A DNA stretch of 64,000 bases. Origin: Nocardia sp. alder85J. GTDB lineage: Bacteria > Actinomycetota > Actinomycetes > Mycobacteriales > Mycobacteriaceae. Below the pieces are notes generated by a model that was not told where the DNA came from, searched no databases, and was given only the letters and a program-made list of their open reading frames with translations. Below are positions 17,071 to 24,610 of the stretch, piece after piece; position 1 is the first letter of the stretch, and each line of letters begins with the position of its first letter. The translations under genes and the position numbers were made by a program. The stretch lies in assembly GCF_020176955.2 (NCBI RefSeq), contig NZ_JAIUCZ020000006.1, positions 434,001 to 498,000 on the forward strand, written 5' to 3'.

Positions 17071-18255
17071 GTGCCCGCCGTACAAGTATGCCCTGCCGCG
17101 CCCACCACGATCGAGCTGGACAACGTTCCGCTCGAACAGGATCCGGCCAACGCTGCCGGCAGTTTGCTCGATGTCCTCCGACAGGTCCCCGATCCCCGCG
17201 ACGCCCGCGGCCGCCGCTACGACCTGACCTCGGTCCTGCTGCTCGCTCTGGCCGCTACCGCCGCCGGCGCTCGCTCGTTCACCGCGATCGGCGAGTGGGC
17301 TGCCGACGCGTCCACCGCGGTGTCGGCCCGGCTCGGGTTCACCCGTCGCGCGCCGAGCGAGTCCGCGATCCGGCGGTTGCTGCAGCGCCTGGACACCGAC
17401 CAGCTCGACCAGCTGATCGGCGCGTGGATGTGGTTGCGGGTCAGCGTGATCGGCGGCGCGAAAGTCATCTCCTTCGACGGGAAAGCCCTGCGTGGTGCCC
17501 GTGACGCCGCCGGGCATCTGACCTATCTGTTGTCGGGGATCTGCCAGGCCACCGGCGTGGTCGTGGCGCAGGTCGCGGTAGCGGACAAGACCAGCGAGGT
17601 GCCGATGCTGCGGAAGCTGTTGTCCGCGTTGAACATCGCCGGATGCGTCATCACCGCTGATGCCGCCCATACCTGCCGTGAGACGGCGCATTCGATCGTC
17701 GAAGCGGGCGCCCACTACATCCTCTGCGTGAAGGGAAATCAGCCCAACCTGCGTAAACAGTTGAAGCAGCTGCCGTGGGACGACGTGCCGGTGCTCGACA
17801 AGTCGACCGGCAAGCCCGCGCACGGCCGCCGGGAGACCCGCACGGTGAAAGCGACCGGGATCGCGTCGGGGATCGGATTCCCCGGTGCGGCACAGGTTCT
17901 GCGGATCCACCGCACTCGCACCGTGATGTCGAAGCATCGAAAGATGCGGCGCCAGACCCGGGAGACGGTGTTCGTGGTGACGAGCCTGACCGTCGGTGAC
18001 GCCGCTCATCACGTGATCGCCGACTATTTGCGGCGGCACTGGTCGATCGAGAACCGAGTGCATCACGTCAGGGACGTGACGTTCGACGAGGACCGGCACC
18101 AGGCCCGCACCGGTGCCGCCGGGCATGTCATGGCGATCCTGCGGAACACGACGATGTCGCTGCTGCGGCTGGCCGGACACCGCCACGTCGCGCCGGCGTT
18201 GCGGTACTACGGCCGGGACTACAACAGGCCGGTGCAATTACTGCTGGCCTGCTGA
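17071..18255 (+). CDS. ISAs1-family transposase
   Basis: A 394-residue DDE transposase. The N-terminal region has LRQVPDPRDARGRRY and ARLGFTRRAPSESAIRRLLQ typical of the ISAs1/H-repeat group; ISFDGKALRGA holds the first catalytic Asp, VITADAAHT the second, and HWSIENRVHHVRDVTFDEDR the Glu region. GTG 17071 has GGAG upstream. The stop codon overlaps the inner edge of the right inverted repeat region. The gene is intact, so the element may still move. Confidence 0.93.
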   Translation: MPAVQVCPAAPTTIELDNVPLEQDPANAAGSLLDVLRQVPDPRDARGRRYDLTSVLLLALAATAAGARSFTAIGEWAADASTAVSARLGFTRRAPSESAIRRLLQRLDTDQLDQLIGAWMWLRVSVIGGAKVISFDGKALRGARDAAGHLTYLLSGICQATGVVVAQVAVADKTSEVPMLRKLLSALNIAGCVITADAAHTCRETAHSIVEAGAHYILCVKGNQPNLRKQLKQLPWDDVPVLDKSTGKPAHGRRETRTVKATGIASGIGFPGAAQVLRIHRTRTVMSKHRKMRRQTRETVFVVTSLTVGDAAHHVIADYLRRHWSIENRVHHVRDVTFDEDRHQARTGAAGHVMAILRNTTMSLLRLAGHRHVAPALRYYGRDYNRPVQLLLAC

Positions 18256-18256
18256 A

Positions 18257-18279
18257 ACCCGACTACGCCGAGGCCCTGG
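18257..18279. repeat. Right terminal inverted repeat of the ISAs1-type element
   Basis: Exact reverse complement of 16931-16953, starting ACCCGACTACGCC and directly followed by the target duplication copy at 18280-18287. Confidence 0.9.
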
Positions 18280-18339
18280 GTCGGTGCCGATCCCGATCAT
18301 GGATCGGCGGTGCGGGGATCACCGGTGGTCCTGTCCGGG

Positions 18340-20211
18340 TCAGTGGTGCAGCGCCCAGGTGGGGGTGTGGGCCTCGGTTGCGGACAGCAGGGTGCAGATC
18401 GCGTGGTGGTAGGCGGCGTGGACGAGGGGGATGCTGTCGAGGCGGATGCGTTCGTCGGTGCTGTGCTCGCCGATGTGCGCGACGCCGAACCCGGCGGTGA
18501 CGGCGATCCCGTGCCCGGCGAGGAGGTTGCCGATGTTGGAGGGGCCGGCGATTTTCGCGGTGACGTCCAGGCCGAGGCCGCGGGCGGCGGTGAACAGCGC
18601 GACCGCGGGCGGGGAGTCCGGCAGCGCGTACGGGGGCCATCGCAGGACCTGCTCGATCAGGGTCGGCTGGGTACCCGGCCACGCGCGGTCGATAGTGTCG
18701 GTGACCCGGCGCAGCAGCTGTTCGGCGGCGTGATCGTCGAAGGCCGGGGTGGTGCGGAGGTCGATCCCGATGCTGCACAGGTCCGGGGTGATCGAAAAGC
18801 TGGCTCCGGCATGGATTTCGGTGACGGTGAGTTTCGCGGCCGGGAATCCGTGGCCGGCGCCGGGCAGTTCGGTGGCGTCGAGCGCGGTGACGAGCTGGGT
18901 GGCTTTGCTGATGGCGTTGGGGGTGGATGTGCGGCCGCCGGAATGGGAGGCGACGCCGTGGACGTGCAGGCGGGCCCGGTGGACGCCGCGGCCGCCGACG
19001 ACGATGTGGTCCAGGCCGGGGTAGCCGATCATCACCCCCGCGACCTCGCCGGCGTCGGCGAGGAAGGCCTGGGCGCCGTGGAATCCGCCGGTGTGCTCGT
19101 CGAGGTCGAACAGCAGGGTCAGGGTGCCGGTGAGCTGGTCCCGGATCGCGGCGATGCGCGCGGCGAGGTGGCAGAAGATCGCGACCGCGGCCTTGCTGTC
19201 GGCCGAACCGCGGCCGTACAACCACCCCGCGTGGATGGCGGGGGTGGTCGGGGGGTGGGTCCAGGCGTGTTCGTCGCCGAAGGCTGCGGTGTCGAGGCAG
19301 GCGTCGAGGACCCAGCGTGGGCCGCGGTGGCGGCCGTGGATGTCGGTGACCAGTGCGACCGCGGTGCCGGTGGGGTCGCGCAGGATCCGGACCGGCAACC
19401 GGCGGCTGGTGAGCCAGGCGGTGGTGTGGTCGAGGATCGGCTGGCCGGGGTCGATGCCGCCGCGGCTGGGGATGGCGATCAGCTCGCGGGTGAGGGCGAG
19501 GACGGAGTGGTGGTCGTCGCGGGCGGCGGCGAGCATGTCGACGGTGGTGATGGGTGCCTCCTGCGGCCGGGATGTGCTGGCGGTCAGCGCGGTCAGCGCG
19601 GTGAGGGCCGGGACGGTGTCGGCTCTACGGCCGGCGAGGTAGAGCTGGCGGGCGTGTTCGAGGTAGCGGGCGCCGGCGGCGGCGTCGAGGACGATGCCGG
19701 TGTCGAACGCCTCGGCGCTGGTCAGCGATGGGAGGGTGACGACGGCGGCGTGTTCGGTGGCGACGAAGTGCCGTTCGGGATAGTCGGGGCTGGTGATCAT
19801 GCTGATGTGCAGGGTTTTCACCCCGTGGGAGCGATCGCCGGGGTCGCGCAGGGCGATCAGGCGGTGCAGGTGCTCGGTGAGCAGCGGATGGCGGGGCGGG
19901 CCGAACAGGACCCGGTAGTGGACCAGTTCGGGCCGGGTGGCGAGAGTGTGCTCGATGGCGTCGAGGTAGCCGCGGTCGCGGGAGCGGGACCCGACGCTGA
20001 CGAGGTGCTCGTGAGCGCCGTCGACGAGACCGAGCATCGCTTGCTGGAGGTCGCGGTGGGTGACGACCAGCTGCGGCGCCACCGGATCCAGCGCGTGGTC
20101 TGGCGGGTGTTCGGGGAACAGGGCCGCGGCCGGGAGCTGGAAGTAGCGGCAGAGTAGGTCCTGGTAGTACGGCGAGGGGCGGTGCCGGCCGGTTTCCCAT
20201 TTCGACAGCAT
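18340..20211 (-). CDS. XRE-type regulator fused to PLD-like and M20 peptidase domains
   Basis: From the first ATG (20211) this is 623 residues, but coding potential continues upstream in the same frame to about 20340. LRQARLDRGETQQQICDGID encodes the first helices of an XRE helix-turn-helix, and MLSKWETGRHRPS from 20211 is its last part. After it come a PLD-like sensor region (about 50-200) and an M20 metallopeptidase (about 235-610) with GRGSADSKAAVA, DEHTGG and GEHSTDERI as metal and catalytic regions. No ATG, GTG or TTG is in frame upstream; only CTG at 20334 or 20307. An ATG at 20372-20374 with AGGGGG upstream is out of frame, separated by a TGTGG repeat. It may be phase-variable or frameshifted. 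No substrate is evident. Confidence 0.72.
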   Translation of the reverse strand: MLSKWETGRHRPSPYYQDLLCRYFQLPAAALFPEHPPDHALDPVAPQLVVTHRDLQQAMLGLVDGAHEHLVSVGSRSRDRGYLDAIEHTLATRPELVHYRVLFGPPRHPLLTEHLHRLIALRDPGDRSHGVKTLHISMITSPDYPERHFVATEHAAVVTLPSLTSAEAFDTGIVLDAAAGARYLEHARQLYLAGRRADTVPALTALTALTASTSRPQEAPITTVDMLAAARDDHHSVLALTRELIAIPSRGGIDPGQPILDHTTAWLTSRRLPVRILRDPTGTAVALVTDIHGRHRGPRWVLDACLDTAAFGDEHAWTHPPTTPAIHAGWLYGRGSADSKAAVAIFCHLAARIAAIRDQLTGTLTLLFDLDEHTGGFHGAQAFLADAGEVAGVMIGYPGLDHIVVGGRGVHRARLHVHGVASHSGGRTSTPNAISKATQLVTALDATELPGAGHGFPAAKLTVTEIHAGASFSITPDLCSIGIDLRTTPAFDDHAAEQLLRRVTDTIDRAWPGTQPTLIEQVLRWPPYALPDSPPAVALFTAARGLGLDVTAKIAGPSNIGNLLAGHGIAVTAGFGVAHIGEHSTDERIRLDSIPLVHAAYHHAICTLLSATEAHTPTWALHH

Positions 20212-20350
20212 GCCGGGGTGGATGCCGGTGGGTTCCGGTGCGAGTGCGTCGATGCCGTCGCAGATCTGCTGCTGGGTTTCACCACGGTCGAGGCGTGCCT
20301 GCCGCAGAGGCGAGATCCGGTGGTCGACGGCCAGGGGCGGGGGCCGGTGG

Positions 20351-20370
20351 TGTGGTGTGGTGTGGTGTGG
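20351..20370. repeat. Pentanucleotide tandem repeat (TGTGG)x4 after the XRE-M20 ATG
   Basis: Four exact TGTGG units, seen on the coding (minus) strand as CCACA repeats just after ATG 20374. With four copies, that ATG reads MTTPHHTTPPAP and stops after about 30 codons. With five copies or two, it would read into the XRE-M20 frame. The layout is that of a slippage switch. Confidence 0.65.
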
Positions 20371-20406
20371 TCATCGGCGCGGCCCCCTGCTGCTGTTGCC
20401 TGGATT

Positions 20407-20925
20407 TCAGGGTACGGCCGAGACCTGCCGGATTCTCACCTCTCGGCGGATCGGCTGGGCGGCGAGGTCGTCGCAGACGGCCGCCAGAGCCGGGTGGCGG
20501 TCGATGAGCATGTAGCCCTGCGGAGGATGCCAGTCACCGAGGCGCGCGGCGAGCGCGGTGGCGGGGAAGCCGGGTTCGTGCTCGCGCACTTCGAGGATCG
20601 GCAGGGCGACACCACGACCGGCTGGTTGCAGGTAGGTGAGCACGGAGTCGCCGTTGCCGGGGCGGGCGCGTTCGGCGAGGGCAGCGATCTCGGCGGGGGT
20701 GCCGGGGATCGGGGCGGCGAGGTCGATGATCGCGGCGAGCCGGCTGACGGGTGCATTGAGGTACACGTACCAGGTCGACGGGCCGTCGACGGGCTACCGT
20801 TTGCGGAATTCGTGGAATTTGAGGTCGTTCCACATGAGGTCGTAGTACTGGGCGTGCAGCGACATCAGCACCCGCGGTACCGGGATCGGGGTATCGGTGC
20901 CGTCGAACAGATCCCGCACTGCCAC
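20407..20925 (-). pseudogene. ASCH/EVE-like small protein gene with in-frame amber stop
   Basis: The frame from GTG 20925 gives DLFDGTDTPIP and LMSLHAQYYDLMWNDLKFHEFRKR, then a TAG at 20794-20796. The same frame then continues through PSTWYVYLNAPVSRLAAIIDL to GYMLIDRHPALAAVCDDL. The two halves make one protein of about 170 residues, like small ASCH-type RNA-binding-fold proteins that begin with a SLxPxYYDLM motif. GAAGGGAAG lies upstream. One nonsense codon is the only visible lesion. An inactivated gene is the simplest reading. The ASCH label is tentative. Confidence 0.6.
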
Positions 20926-21178
20926 AGTATTCTTCCCTTCGGCCGGTCGCCCGCCCGCAACAGCATGAGGCGCGGGCGCGGGTGTCTCGGCCGGGCAGTC
21001 TAGCGGCCGGGCCGCTACCGGCGGCGGTTGTCCTGGCACGCTGGGGTTTTCGCGGTGATCGTGAAGATTGTGCACCCGGGTGTGCAACGTTGCGATGCGC
21101 GCGTGACCTGGCCTGTTTCTTCTCGATGCCCGATTCTCGAGGCAGCCCATCATTGTTCGGTGCGGAAGAGGTGACCTC

Positions 21179-21908
21179 ATGGTCGCGACGATCGGATTCC
21201 CCCGCGAATCAGCACCCGGCGAGCGGCGCACGCTCCTGACCCCGACGGTGGCGGCCGTGCTGACCAGTGCCGGGTTCGCGGTGCTCACCGAGCCCGGCAT
21301 CGGCGCCGACGTGTACCTCGGCGACAGTGAGATCGCCGCCGCGGGTGCACGATTCGCTGATCCGGACGCGGTGTGGTCGGCGGGGCTGGTGCTGCGCTAC
21401 AAGTCGCCGGATCCCGCCGATCTGTACCGGTTGCGTCCCGGGCAGTCGATCGCGGCACTGTTCCACGCCGAGGGTGATCCCCGGCTGCTGGCCGCGCTGA
21501 CCGAGTCCCGGGTGACCGCCTATTCGTACGAATTGCTGTGCGAGGCAGGGCGTTCCGTTGGCGGTGCCGCGCGGGCAGGTGGCGGGCGTGCAGGCGGTGC
21601 TGTACGGTGCGCTGGCGTTGCAGGCCCCGGCCGGCGGCCGGGGTCGAGGTCGTCGTGAACACCGCCGCGGCGCGCGCGGCGCTGCTGGCGGACGCGGATC
21701 TGGTGATCGGCGCAATCCTGATCTCCACCTACGACACCCCGGCAATGATCACTGCGGTGGAGCTGGCGTCGATGCGGCCCGGCGCGGTGATCGTGGACGC
21801 CACCTGCGGGTACGGGCCCGGCGGGTATCTGCCGACCGCGGGCCCGCGGCAACACCCCGGCGACGCACCGCATGTCGAGGCCGGGATCGGGCATGTGCGC
21901 CTGGACAT
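21179..21908 (+). pseudogene. Alanine dehydrogenase/PNT-family gene, broken
   Basis: ATG 21179 (GAGGTGA upstream) starts MVATIGFPRESAPGERRTLLTP, the N-terminal domain of alanine dehydrogenase or transhydrogenase alpha, running to SYELLCEAG near 21545. The frame then shifts to GQVAGVQAVLYGALALQ and shifts again to VEVVVNTAAARAALLADADLVIGAILI and GAVIVDATCGYGPGG. The glycine-rich nucleotide-binding stretch between these parts is deleted. The gene ends at an IS5-type fragment near 21908. A near-palindrome (TTGTGCACCCGGGTGTGCAA, 21068-21087) lies upstream. Confidence 0.8.
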
Positions 21909-22028
21909 GCCTGGCTCGAGAACTACCGCCGACTGCGTGTCCGCACCGAGCGCCGGGCCGATGTCCATCAAGCCCTCCTCAGCCTGGCCTGCTCGATGAT
22001 CTGCCTACGCCAACTCACTCTGAACTGA
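21909..22028 (+). mobile_element. IS5-family transposase C-terminal remnant
   Basis: The frame AWLENYRRLRVRTERRAD, HQALLSLACSMICLRQL, stop at 22028, matches the end of IS5-type transposases (FAWLxNFKRLRIRYERR). It is joined directly to the alanine dehydrogenase pseudogene, so an insertion likely truncated that gene and then was itself mostly deleted. Confidence 0.7.
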
Positions 22029-22040
22029 TCAGTATGACCG

Positions 22041-22080
22041 GGCCGGACCTGCTACTTCTCAGGCCGGACCTGCTACTTCT
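22041..22080. repeat. Tandem 19-bp direct repeat
   Basis: GGCCGGACCTGCTACTTCT occurs at 22041-22059 and again at 22062-22080, period 21 bp. It sits just after the IS5-type fragment. No function is evident. Confidence 0.7.
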
Positions 22081-22599
22081 GTAAAGCTGAGGGGACTCGA
22101 ACCCGTCACCCCCACTCAGCAGTCCGGGCCGCTCACGACAACCACCGAGTCGACCTACAAGGGGTAGTCGGCTTCGATCATCAGCTTCCGGAACAGTTGG
22201 ACGCTCGTGGATGGCATCGGTGGTGTCAGCTACTCTGCCTGCGGTCCGGTCGTGCCGACCGGGGTGACTCGCCTTCTGGTAGCGGCACCGCGCGCCGCGA
22301 ACACCACTGCCGCATCCAGCTCCGACCTGTCCGTTGCCCATCGTCACCACACAGGTCGGATCCACCCACCACCCGAGGGAGTCCGCACCCACGCGGCACG
22401 GATGGCCCTGCCCGAGTCCGATTCGATCGCCCCGTAGTGGGCGGCTACCTCGGCCAAGTGGACGAACGTGGCGTCCCCGAGCGGTTGACACCTCCGTTAA
22501 ACAGATAAATAATTGTGTTTGTCATACGGAATACTCCAGCACAACCCATCGTGCGATCGATATCTGTTCTGCCCGTCCCGACGCTCACCGAGGAGCCTC
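22081..22599. other. Non-coding stretch upstream of the CocE/NonD gene
   Basis: No gene can be supported. A possible hairpin (GCTGAG at 22086-22091 with CTCAGC at 22115-22120) encloses, on the minus strand, GGGTTCGAGTCCC, which looks like a tRNA T-loop, but no full tRNA can be folded. The far end contains the promoter candidate of the hydrolase gene. Confidence 0.4.
22485..22513 (+). promoter_or_regulatory. Candidate promoter of the CocE/NonD hydrolase gene
   Basis: TTGACA at 22485-22490 and AATAAT at 22508-22513 with a 17-bp spacer. The -10 lies inside CAGATAAATAATT (22502-22514), a 13-mer that recurs exactly at 39697-39709 upstream of a PaaK-like ligase. Confidence 0.5.
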
Positions 22600-24345
22600 G
22601 TGAAGTACCTGAACGAATACAATGTCGAGATGTCCATGCGCGACGGCGCAACGCTCGCCGCGAACGTCTGGCGACCGGTGGACGGGACCGCCCCGACACT
22701 GCTGATCCGGCTTCCTTACAGCAAAACCCTGGAGGCACCCTTCGGCGACACCCTCCCGAATTTCGCGGTGCTCCTCGAGGCCGGATACGCGATCGTGGTG
22801 CAGGACTGCCGGGGCACCTTCCGCTCCGAAGGCGACTTCGTTCCGCACGCCGCCGAGCGGACGGACGGCGAGGACACCATCGCCTGGATCGCCGAACAGC
22901 CGTGGTCCGACGGCACCGTGGGCATGTTCGGGCCGTCCTACCTGGGCATGGTCCAGTGGGCAGCCGCAGTGATGAAGCCGCCCGCTCTGAAAGCGATCGC
23001 TCCGTTCTTCACCTCCGCCGACCCGTATCGGACGCCGTGGTATTCGAACGGTGGCGCTCTGTCCCTGAGCTTGGTGACGCTGTGGGGCACGTCGATGTAC
23101 ACCGCAGACGCGAAGCGGGCCCTCGAACGGGGGACCGGGTCGGTCGATCAGTTGCTGAAACTCGGCGGGGCGCTGCTGGAACCCGAGCGCCTCAACGACG
23201 TGCTGCCCACCGGCGACGTGCCGGTTCTGGCGGAGTACGGCCAGTGGTGGAGCGACTTCATGGCTCACCCCGCGCACGACGAGTACTGGAACCAGTACGA
23301 CGTGAGCACCGAGATCTCGCAGGTCTCGGTCCCCGCCCTGCACATCGGTGGCTGGTACGACCTCTTCCTCGGAGCGACCGTGCGTGCTTTCGTCGCCGCG
23401 CGAAGGCACGCGGGAACCGAGCAGGCCCGCGCCGAACAGCGTCTCGTCATCGGCCCGTGGGATCACTTGTCCACCGACGGCATCTACCCGGACCGATCGT
23501 TCGGCGCGAGGGCGTCGGCGAGAACCCTGCGTCTCACCAACCTGCAACTGAAGTTCTTCGACCGCTGGGTTCGCGGCGACACCGCCGCCCTCGAGGACAT
23601 CGCGCCGGTCAAGATCTTCGTCATGGGGATCGACCAGTGGCGCGACGAGCAGGACTGGCCGCTGCCCGACACCCGATGGACCGACTATCACCTGAGCAGC
23701 GATGGCCGTGCCAACACCTCGAGCGGCGACGGCACCCTGAGCACCGAGCCCGCACCCACTGCGGACCGGGACACCTACCTCTACGATCCCCGCCGCCCGG
23801 TGCCCACGACGGGCAGTGCCAGCCTGCCGACGACTCCGGGGTTCGGCGGACCGGTCGATCAACGCACGGTGGCCGGTCGTGACGATGTCCTCTGCTACAC
23901 CACGCCGATTCTCGAGGCACCCGTAGAAGTCATCGGCCCGATCAGCGTGACCCTGTTCGTCTCCTCGTCCGCGGTCGACACCGACTTCACCGCCAAGCTC
24001 ATCGACGTCTTTCCCGATGGCAAGGCGATCAACCTGTGCGATGGGATTCTGCGTGCCCGGTACCGCGACGGCCTGGAGCAGGAGGTGCCGCTGGAACCCG
24101 GAACGATCTACGAGATCACCATCGACCTCATGGCGACGGCCAACGTCTTCCTGCCGGGGCACCGGATCCGGCTGGATATCTCCAGCAGCAATTTCCCTCG
24201 CTACGACCGCAACACCAACACCGGCGGCGTCATCGCCCGGGAGTCCGAGGTGCAGATGATTCCCGCAGTCAACCACATTCACCACGGGCCGGAACACCGC
24301 AGTCGCCTCGTCCTGCCCATCATCGATCGGAACGAATCACACTAA
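22600..24345 (+). CDS. CocE/NonD-family (X-Pro dipeptidyl-peptidase S15-like) hydrolase
   Basis: A 581-residue serine hydrolase of the cocaine esterase / acylase family. The nucleophile motif is GPSYLG (near residue 118), the Asp is in HIGGWYD (near 262), and the His is in GPWDH (near 293). The C-terminal third is the beta jelly-roll typical of the family (CDGILRARYR, DISSSNFPRYDRN). It would cleave an ester or amide of a bulky substrate. GTG 22600 has AGGAG just upstream. It stands alone between remnants, next to the convergent PknK-like gene. A paralogue at 45.7 kb sits in a catabolic operon. Confidence 0.9.
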   Translation: MKYLNEYNVEMSMRDGATLAANVWRPVDGTAPTLLIRLPYSKTLEAPFGDTLPNFAVLLEAGYAIVVQDCRGTFRSEGDFVPHAAERTDGEDTIAWIAEQPWSDGTVGMFGPSYLGMVQWAAAVMKPPALKAIAPFFTSADPYRTPWYSNGGALSLSLVTLWGTSMYTADAKRALERGTGSVDQLLKLGGALLEPERLNDVLPTGDVPVLAEYGQWWSDFMAHPAHDEYWNQYDVSTEISQVSVPALHIGGWYDLFLGATVRAFVAARRHAGTEQARAEQRLVIGPWDHLSTDGIYPDRSFGARASARTLRLTNLQLKFFDRWVRGDTAALEDIAPVKIFVMGIDQWRDEQDWPLPDTRWTDYHLSSDGRANTSSGDGTLSTEPAPTADRDTYLYDPRRPVPTTGSASLPTTPGFGGPVDQRTVAGRDDVLCYTTPILEAPVEVIGPISVTLFVSSSAVDTDFTAKLIDVFPDGKAINLCDGILRARYRDGLEQEVPLEPGTIYEITIDLMATANVFLPGHRIRLDISSSNFPRYDRNTNTGGVIARESEVQMIPAVNHIHHGPEHRSRLVLPIIDRNESH

Positions 24346-24374
24346 CTGATCAGTTCACGGTGTCACCTATTCGT

Positions 24375-24552
24375 GCAGCAGCCCCGGAACCCTGGTGGTG
24401 GATCTTCCGGCGCGAAGCCCTCGCCGGGCAGACCTTCGCCGACGTGACCGAGATCGACCGAGCCACCCACCAGGCCACCGCCGCCCTCAACGCCCGTGCA
24501 CGACCATGGATCTGGGGCAGACCCCCACCCAAGCCCCGGACCCTACGCGCGC
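24375..24552 (+). mobile_element. IS630-family transposase C-terminal remnant
   Basis: The frame REALAGQTFADVTEIDRATH, QATAALNARARPWIWGRPPP matches the C-terminus of IS630-type transposases (RPWxWGRPPP). The rest of the transposase is absent. It fills the gap between the convergent hydrolase and PknK-like genes. Confidence 0.65.
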
Positions 24553-24610
24553 ACCCACCAAAACAGCCTTATTCAGCAGTCTCCTAGTCTCGACGGCCTC
24601 GGCGCGCAGA

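Larger units (their letters stand above)
16931..18279. mobile_element. Complete ISAs1-family insertion sequence (1349 bp)
   Basis: Perfect 23-bp terminal inverted repeats lie at 16931-16953 (starting CCAGGGCCTCGGCG) and 18257-18279. They are flanked by an 8-bp direct repeat GTCGGTGC at 16923-16930 and 18280-18287, a target-site duplication of the size known for ISAs1 elements. One intact transposase gene fills the element. Perfect ends and duplication suggest a recent insertion. Confidence 0.92.

Noticed and set aside
18310..20157. Plus-strand 615-codon open frame rich in Gly, Val and Asp
   Set aside because: Antisense shadow of the XRE-M20 gene; composition reflects GC-rich third positions.
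22086..22125. tRNA gene on the minus strand
   Set aside because: Only a T-loop-like stretch is present; the T stem has three clear pairs and no D or anticodon arm can be drawn.
22197..22508. Methionine synthase-like or other gene in the gap before the CocE hydrolase
   Set aside because: A short stretch like VTTQVGS was noted, but the frame soon loses any similarity and no family could be supported.
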